Part shown: positions 1-3,389 of the stretch, one piece after another
Layout: each line of letters opens with the position of its first letter
Position numbering within the stretch: the stretch's first letter is position 1
NCBI GenBank assembly: GCA_019417145.1
Contig: DXVY01000112.1
Location: forward strand, 1-5,803
Direction of reading: 5' to 3'
Origin: Clostridiales bacterium
Lineage (GTDB): Bacteria; Bacillota; Clostridia; Oscillospirales; Acutalibacteraceae
DNA length: 5,803 nucleotides
Notes under the pieces: generated by a model
Seen by the model: the letters and a program-made list of their open reading frames with translations, nothing else
Told to the model about the DNA's origin: nothing
Databases searched by the model: none
Made by a program: the position numbers and the translations under genes

Positions 1-1265
1 TCATAGCCGCATTTGTCGCATTTGATCCTGCGCGGCCGGGGCTTACCGCAGGACGGGCAGAAGTTGCCGTTGCTGACCGCGCCGCAGGCGCAGGTCCAGC
101 CGGCCTGGGAGGGCTGGGGCCGGGGCTTGCCGCACTGGGCGCAGAATTTACCGGTGTTGACCGCGCCGCAGGCGCAGGTCCAGCTATTCTCAGAGGAAGC
201 CGCCGGCGCCGACGCGACCGCCGGCGCGTCAGAACGCGCCTGGGCCTGTTGCATCTGGGCTTGCTGCTGCATCTGTGCCTGGTTGGAGGCCGACGCGGCC
301 CCCATAAAACCGCCGCCGGCGTTCATGCCGATCCCCATGCCCATAAAGCCGGCCATACTGCCGGCAGCGTTGGAGCCGGCCGCCTCCATACCTCGGGCCA
401 CCGCGCCCTGGACATACCCTTCCCGCACGTTGGGATCGCCCAGCATGGCGCCCTGGTTGCGCATATTGATCAGCTTCTGGGATTCCTCATCATAGGAGAT
501 ACTGGCGATCCCCACCGCCTGGACCAGGAAGCCCCGCATGCGGTTCCAGTCCTCGTCCAGGATATCGCTCATATATTTGCTCAGCTCCCGGCCCTTGGAT
601 GCCACATAGGAAACCCGAATGCCGTCGGCCGACATCTGGTTAATAGCCGACTGCAGGGCCTCCAGAAACTCGGCCAGATACTGCTCGTTGATCTGGGAAA
701 TCTCCACCCGATCCTGGTTGCGGGGAATGGCCTCGGCATAGAACTTGATGGGGTCCTGCACCTTGATGGAATAGGTGCCGTGGGCCCGCAGGAAGAGCTC
801 GGCATTATAGAAATTATCAAAGTAATTGATAGGGTTTCGTGTGCCGAACTTGATCCCCTTGATCTCCTGAAGGTTCACATAAAACACCTTCTGCATGGTG
901 GGGGTGACGCCGCCGTACTTGATACGGCTGAAGGACTCCTTGAGCGTATCGCCGAACTGGCCGTTGAAGAGGGAGGGCATGGAGGAGTTGTTGACCGTAT
1001 AGTATCCCTCTTCGGCCGTGTAATCCACAATCTTACCCCCGTCCACCAGCATCATAAACTGGTTGGGATAGACATGGATGACCGACCCATTGGACACCGT
1101 ATCGGCCGTTCCCTTGCGATTGCTGCTGCGCCGGTCGTCGGCCCGAACCGTCACGCCCTTGGCAAAGACGGTGGTATCGCTCATTTCGTCCGGCTCAATG
1201 ACCTCCAGCCACTGGTCGGCCAGACCGCCGCCGACGGCGCTGGCCAAAGCTTTGATCAGACCCAT
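1..1265 (-). CDS. SPFH-domain protein with tandem C-terminal zinc ribbons (YdjI / 'virion core protein' type), 3' end outside window
   Basis: 421 codons are visible and the reading frame is still open at base 1. The start ATG (1265) follows AGGAGG at 1280-1275 with a 9-base spacer. The N-terminal two thirds (roughly residues 30-270) read as the SPFH (stomatin/prohibitin/flotillin/HflKC) region of the YdjI-like family. Next comes a Gly/Met/Ala-rich flexible stretch (about 297-323), a Gln-rich patch (about 328-342) and an Ala/Pro/Ser linker. The tail carries two 28-residue zinc-ribbon repeats beginning at W362 and W390, each with Cys spacing CxC-x8-CxxC (C364, C366, C375, C378; C392, C394, C403, C406), then the first half of a third ribbon (C416, C419). 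Relatives normally end about 20 residues later with a closing CxxC, so little is missing. There is no signal peptide or clear membrane span, so it probably acts as a cytoplasmic, membrane-associated scaffold. It sits 37 bases behind a membrane protein gene in the same operon. In B. subtilis, YdjI helps bring PspA to the membrane; a similar role here is inference. Confidence 0.93.
   Translation of the reverse strand, partial: MGLIKALASAVGGGLADQWLEVIEPDEMSDTTVFAKGVTVRADDRRSSNRKGTADTVSNGSVIHVYPNQFMMLVDGGKIVDYTAEEGYYTVNNSSMPSLFNGQFGDTLKESFSRIKYGGVTPTMQKVFYVNLQEIKGIKFGTRNPINYFDNFYNAELFLRAHGTYSIKVQDPIKFYAEAIPRNQDRVEISQINEQYLAEFLEALQSAINQMSADGIRVSYVASKGRELSKYMSDILDEDWNRMRGFLVQAVGIASISYDEESQKLINMRNQGAMLGDPNVREGYVQGAVARGMEAAGSNAAGSMAGFMGMGIGMNAGGGFMGAASASNQAQMQQQAQMQQAQARSDAPAVASAPAASSENSWTCACGAVNTGKFCAQCGKPRPQPSQAGWTCACGAVSNGNFCPSCGKPRPRRIKCDKCGY
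34..201 (-). repeat. Tandem 84-bp repeat encoding two 28-residue zinc ribbons
   Basis: Two direct copies with an 84-bp period (34-117 and 118-201) lie inside the SPFH gene. A 27-base block at 74-100 recurs identically at 158-184, and the block at 36-50 recurs at 120-134 with one change. The copies keep frame (84 = 3 x 28) and each supplies four cysteines. The near identity at DNA level, with different bases between the conserved blocks, points to an in-frame duplication followed by divergence or occasional homogenisation. Confidence 0.9.
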
Positions 1266-1290
1266 AATTGCAATCCTCCTATGTGTATTC

Positions 1291-1302
1291 GCCGTTTCCG
1301 GC
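1291..1302 (-). promoter_or_regulatory. GNRA-loop hairpin between the membrane-protein gene and the SPFH gene
   Basis: In the leftward transcript this reads GCCG-GAAA-CGGC, a 4-bp GC stem closed by a GAAA (GNRA-type) tetraloop. It touches the upstream stop codon (TAG, 1305-1303) and ends 10 bases before the AGGAGG of the SPFH gene. There is no U-tract, so it is not a terminator. It could stabilise the downstream message or keep the ribosome site open. The structure is short and could be chance in GC-rich DNA. Confidence 0.5.
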
Positions 1303-2061
1303 CTATTTTACCTCATCGTACCGATTGATCTGCCAAACCCGGTCCAGCACCTCTTGGACAGTCGTCCCGCAGTACGCGCATGACTTGACGCCCAGCCCGG
1401 TCACCGGCGCGCCGCAGCTGGGACAAACCAGGCCCAAGGCGCCGCCGGCGTTATCCGGAAGCAGGGAGGGATCCTGGATATAGTGCAGCTCGATATTGTA
1501 TTTTGTCTGGGTGTCCTGTTCCCGGTCGCCGGCCACGACCCGCCCGTCGGCCAAAGCATAATAGCGGTATTCCACCGCCGACTGCAACCGAATGACGCAT
1601 CGCCCCGCCTCCTTCAGGTAACGGGCGATTTCGGTCTGATGGATGACAATGTCCTGGTAATGCGCCTCCCTGCCCTGCCGCCGGTTGTCGGCAATTTGCA
1701 GCTCCACCTGCCGGCGCAGAGCGGAAGAGGCGTCCTCCAGGCCCTGGAGCTCTCCCGCGTCAATGGACAAAAGCACGCTGCGCAATGTATTTTCCGCCCG
1801 CTGCCTACAGGCGGGAAAATCGAAATCGGGAAAATCCGCCTGGATCTGGGGCAGGCAGAGCCGGGTCATACCCGAAACCGATTTGGGGGTCTGGGCCAAC
1901 GCCTGCCGCTGGCGGGCCAGCCCCTCTCCCAGGGTGTCGGCGCCGAAGGCCGCCCGGGAAAACCGCCGCAGCTTGCGGCGTATGACCAGGACGGCGCCCA
2001 CCGCCGCCGCGACCAGAAGCAGGATCACGCCGGCCGCTATCAGGGGCAGTATTTTCCGCAT
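1303..2061 (-). CDS. Single-pass membrane protein with C-terminal zinc ribbon (possibly Tim44-like), partner of the SPFH protein
   Basis: 252 residues, ending TAG. The chosen ATG (2061) follows AAAGGA with about 8 bases of spacing. An in-frame ATG seven codons earlier (2082) has no such site and abuts a hairpin, so it is less likely. Residues 4-27 form one hydrophobic span followed by a basic stretch (RRKLRR), so the bulk of the protein should be cytoplasmic. The middle (about 55-165) is helical and charged. About 160-205 (SAVEYRYYALADG, YNIELHYIQD) looks like a beta-rich Tim44-like or NTF2-like fold, judged by eye only. A zinc ribbon follows at C213, C216, C228, C231 (CxxC-x11-CxxC), and the protein ends in a short tail. 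It is the first gene after a consensus promoter and is followed at 37 bases by the SPFH gene, an arrangement resembling the ydjG/ydjH-ydjI group of Bacillus. The family is uncharacterised as far as I can tell, and no enzymatic residues are recognised. It could be a membrane anchor or receptor for the SPFH scaffold. Confidence 0.88.
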   Translation of the reverse strand: MRKILPLIAAGVILLLVAAAVGAVLVIRRKLRRFSRAAFGADTLGEGLARQRQALAQTPKSVSGMTRLCLPQIQADFPDFDFPACRQRAENTLRSVLLSIDAGELQGLEDASSALRRQVELQIADNRRQGREAHYQDIVIHQTEIARYLKEAGRCVIRLQSAVEYRYYALADGRVVAGDREQDTQTKYNIELHYIQDPSLLPDNAGGALGLVCPSCGAPVTGLGVKSCAYCGTTVQEVLDRVWQINRYDEVK

Positions 2062-2069
2062 AAGCTGGT

Positions 2070-2077
2070 TCCTTTCC
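2070..2077 (-). promoter_or_regulatory. Ribosome binding site deciding the start of the membrane-protein gene
   Basis: GGAAAGGA on the minus strand lies 8 bases before the ATG at 2061. It falls inside the coding frame that would begin at the alternative ATG 2082. The alternative has only hairpin sequence before it, so the shorter product (252 residues) is preferred. Confidence 0.7.
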
Positions 2078-2082
2078 GCCAT

Positions 2083-2097
2083 CCGGCCTGTGGCCGG
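2083..2097 (-). promoter_or_regulatory. 5'-leader hairpin CCGGCC-N3-GGCCGG
   Basis: A perfect 6-bp GC inverted repeat with a 3-base centre lies in the predicted leader, starting within about 10 bases of the likely transcription start and ending before the ribosome binding site at 2077-2070. A stem this close to the 5' end could protect the mRNA from decay, or it could be a protein-binding palindrome. The same pattern recurs at 2912-2926 before another gene. Confidence 0.6.
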
Positions 2098-2109
2098 CTG
2101 TACATAATA

Positions 2110-2139
2110 ATTATACCTTCACGCCGGCGGCGCTGTCAA
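2110..2139 (-). promoter_or_regulatory. Consensus SigA-type promoter for the membrane-protein/SPFH operon
   Basis: Reading leftward, TTGACA (2139-2134) and TATAAT (2115-2110) are both exact matches to the housekeeping consensus, separated by 18 bases. Transcription should begin near 2103, giving a leader of about 40 bases before the ATG at 2061. The spacer contains the 8-base palindrome CGCCGGCG (2122-2129). It lies downstream of the terminator at 2262-2290, which separates this unit from the alaS unit. Confidence 0.88.
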
Positions 2140-2261
2140 CAAAATTCGCCCGAAACCGCACCGTCCGCGCCCCGTGGGGGCTTCTCTATACCATACGCTG
2201 CCATTCGCCCTATCATCACCCTGCAACAGCCCGCGCATTTCTTTTTATAGGCCGACAGCAT
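2140..2261. other. Intergenic upstream region of the promoter, with one small palindrome
   Basis: About 120 bases between the terminator and the -35 box. No gene is supported. The one visible element is the inverted repeat GCCCC-GTG-GGGGC at 2169-2181, about 30 bases upstream of the -35 box. It has no T-tract on either side strong enough to be a terminator, so a regulator site is possible but unproven. Confidence 0.45.
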
Positions 2262-2290
2262 AAAAAAATCCCCCGGCAGGCTGCCGGGGG
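2262..2290 (-). terminator. Intrinsic terminator of the alaS-HIT-phosphoribosyltransferase unit
   Basis: In the leftward transcript, arm CCCCCGGC (reverse of 2290-2283), a 5-base loop and arm GCCGGGGG form an 8-bp GC stem. The repeat itself extends to 10 bp around a single central base. After one A the stem is followed by seven U residues (2268-2262). It lies 60 bases past the stop codon of the phosphoribosyltransferase gene. The plus-strand side of the stem has no T-tract, so it works in one direction. Confidence 0.93.
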
Positions 2291-2299
2291 GCGATCCCG

Positions 2300-2343
2300 G
2301 GCCGCGGGTAGGCGGGACGGATATTTTCCCGTCGTCCGCGGCC
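2300..2343 (-). other. GC-rich 3'-UTR stem-loop just after the phosphoribosyltransferase stop codon
   Basis: GGCCGCGG (2300-2307) and CCGCGGCC (2336-2343) form a perfect 8-bp stem. Inside it a second helix is possible between GACGG (2316-2320) and CCGTC (2329-2333), with an AT-rich 8-base loop. It starts 7 bases past the stop and is followed within 10 bases by the terminator stem. It has no U-tract of its own. It may block 3' exonucleases or assist termination. Confidence 0.6.
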
Positions 2344-2349
2344 GATTCC

Positions 2350-2895
2350 TTATTCAAAAAACAGGGGCAGGGGCGCCAGGAAAATAATATCCGTCCGCTT
2401 GGCGGCGTCTCCCTCGGCCAGTATGGCGGCCGACGCGGCGATCACGCCGTCCACCTCTTTCACCAGCTTTTCCACCGCCAATAGGGATTCGCCGGTGCTG
2501 ATCACGTCGTCCACCACCAGCACCCGCTTACCCCGGAGCATTTCGCACTCGTCCTGTCCCAGATACAGCCTCTGTTCCCGGTCGGTGGTGATGGAGCGCA
2601 CCGACACCGAAATGGGATCCCGCATATATAATTTGGTGCTCTTGCGGGCCACCACATAGGGCTTGCCCGACTGGCGGGCCATCTCGTAGGCCAGGGGAAT
2701 GCTCTTGGCCTCGGGGGTAACGATTATATCGAAATCCGGGCATTTATGCAGCAGCGCCTTGGCCGACACAACGGTCAGCTCCACATCCCCAAAGATGATA
2801 AAGGCCGCGATGTTGACCTTCTTTTCCTTGTCGATTTCACACAGGGGCAGCTCCCGCTCCAGCCCCGCCACCTTTAACGTATAGGTATTCGCCAT
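2350..2895 (-). CDS. Type I phosphoribosyltransferase, adenine phosphoribosyltransferase-like
   Basis: 181 residues. The ATG at 2895 follows GGAGAAAGG (2913-2905). The longer in-frame extension to 2985 overlaps the preceding stop codon, lacks a ribosome site and does not resemble the family. The signature is the PRPP-binding loop VLVVDDVISTGES at 125-137: two hydrophobic residues, DD (129-130), then the TG loop. Other family-like features are the VTPEAKSIPLAYEMA segment (59-73), the VARKSTK region (82-88) and the C-terminal AILAEGDAAKR (157-167). Such enzymes condense a nucleobase with PRPP to give the nucleoside monophosphate and pyrophosphate in the cytoplasm, in purine salvage. The loop reads STGES where canonical APRT has ATGGT, so the base used (adenine, another purine, or none) cannot be fixed, and no symbol is given. 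It is the last gene before the terminator, 89 bases behind the HIT gene. Confidence 0.92.
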   Translation of the reverse strand: MANTYTLKVAGLERELPLCEIDKEKKVNIAAFIIFGDVELTVVSAKALLHKCPDFDIIVTPEAKSIPLAYEMARQSGKPYVVARKSTKLYMRDPISVSVRSITTDREQRLYLGQDECEMLRGKRVLVVDDVISTGESLLAVEKLVKEVDGVIAASAAILAEGDAAKRTDIIFLAPLPLFFE

Positions 2896-2911
2896 AGTAT
2901 ACGCCCTTTCT

Positions 2912-2926
2912 CCGGCCCAGGGCCGG
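2912..2926 (-). promoter_or_regulatory. 5'-leader hairpin CCGGCC-N3-GGCCGG before the phosphoribosyltransferase gene
   Basis: A 15-base inverted repeat (6 bp around 3 bases, nominally 7 around 1) lies in the 89-base gap and runs straight into the ribosome binding site, whose first bases share its arm. It has the same stem as the hairpin at 2083-2097. No convincing promoter is seen in the gap, so it is probably an internal element of the alaS unit: a processing or stability stem, or a translational control. Confidence 0.6.
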
Positions 2927-2984
2927 ACGGATTGATTTTCGACCGATTGGTATGATAGAGAAACACGCCGGCAAGACCCGTGCA

Positions 2985-3326
2985 TCAGCCGGGCGGCCAG
3001 GCCAGGTTGCGCCGAGCCAGCAGGTGGAAATGGATATGTCCCACCGTCTGGCCGCCGTCGGTCCCGCAGTTGTTGACCACCCGGAAACCGCCGTCCAGCT
3101 TATGCTCTTTGGCGATGACCGCAATGGCCTCGAAAATCTTTGCGATCACCCCGCTGTTTTCCGGGGTTATGTCCGCCGCGCTGACCATGTGCTTTTTAGG
3201 GATGACAATCACATGGAAGGGGGCCTGTGGATCGATGTCCTTGAAGGCCAGCACATCCTCGGTCTCATAGACCTTCTGGCTGGGGATCTCCCCCGCTACG
3301 ATTTTACAAAATAAACAGTCGCTCAT
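2985..3326 (-). CDS. HIT-family (HinT-like) nucleotide hydrolase
   Basis: 113 residues, full length for bacterial HinT-type proteins. The ATG at 3326 follows AAGGAGG (3341-3335) with 8 bases of spacing. The upstream in-frame ATG near 3380 is not used because it has no ribosome site and lacks family resemblance. The N-terminus CLFCKIVAGEIPS (4-16) is the usual HIT opening with C4 and C7, which in many members bind zinc together with later His residues (H46 is a candidate). The histidine triad is HIHFH (H97, H99, H101), where the middle His is the expected nucleophile. NN at 85-86 and GGQTV at 91-95 line the nucleotide site, and the protein ends in the typical WPPG. HinT enzymes cleave AMP from lysine or other amines and from aminoacyl-adenylates. 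Its place 63 bases behind alaS fits a role in clearing adenylated by-products, but the true substrate is unknown. Confidence 0.95.
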   Translation of the reverse strand: MSDCLFCKIVAGEIPSQKVYETEDVLAFKDIDPQAPFHVIVIPKKHMVSAADITPENSGVIAKIFEAIAVIAKEHKLDGGFRVVNNCGTDGGQTVGHIHFHLLARRNLAWPPG

Positions 3327-3335
3327 GGAATACGC

Positions 3336-3356
3336 CTCCTTATTAAATATATGGAG
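3336..3356 (-). promoter_or_regulatory. Weak AT-rich stem that could mask the HIT ribosome binding site
   Basis: In the leftward transcript CUCC (3356-3353) can pair with GGAG of the Shine-Dalgarno (3339-3336). One mismatch and 3 further A-U pairs follow, around a 5-base loop. It is marginally stable, and the surrounding AT-rich patch also helps keep translation starts open, so this may be incidental. Confidence 0.3.
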
Positions 3357-3389
3357 TGACATTTTGGAGGACGCCCGCACCCGGACGCC

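Noticed and set aside
249..1328. A 359-codon open frame on the plus strand opposite the SPFH gene
   Set aside because: The minus strand encodes a recognisable SPFH/zinc-ribbon protein with a good ribosome site. The plus-strand product matches no family I know and is a common by-product of GC-rich codon usage.
1483..2250. A 255-codon plus-strand open frame opposite the membrane-protein gene
   Set aside because: It runs across the consensus promoter and into the intergenic region and shows no family resemblance. The opposite strand has a coherent membrane protein with a zinc ribbon.
2136..2357. A 73-codon minus-strand frame across the intergenic gap
   Set aside because: It runs through the terminator stem and ends at the -35 box. 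Its internal ATG (about 2262) directly follows the U-tract and has no ribosome site, so it is not a gene.
2896..2984. A separate promoter for the phosphoribosyltransferase gene (TTGCCG and TATCAT-like boxes)
   Set aside because: The boxes are about 11 bases apart, and no other pair in the gap has workable spacing, so read-through from the alaS unit is more likely.
3369..3389. Direct repeat GGACGCC (3369-3375 and 3383-3389) between alaS and the HIT gene
   Set aside because: Only seven bases long in GC-rich sequence, with no further copies or structure around it. Chance is the simplest explanation.
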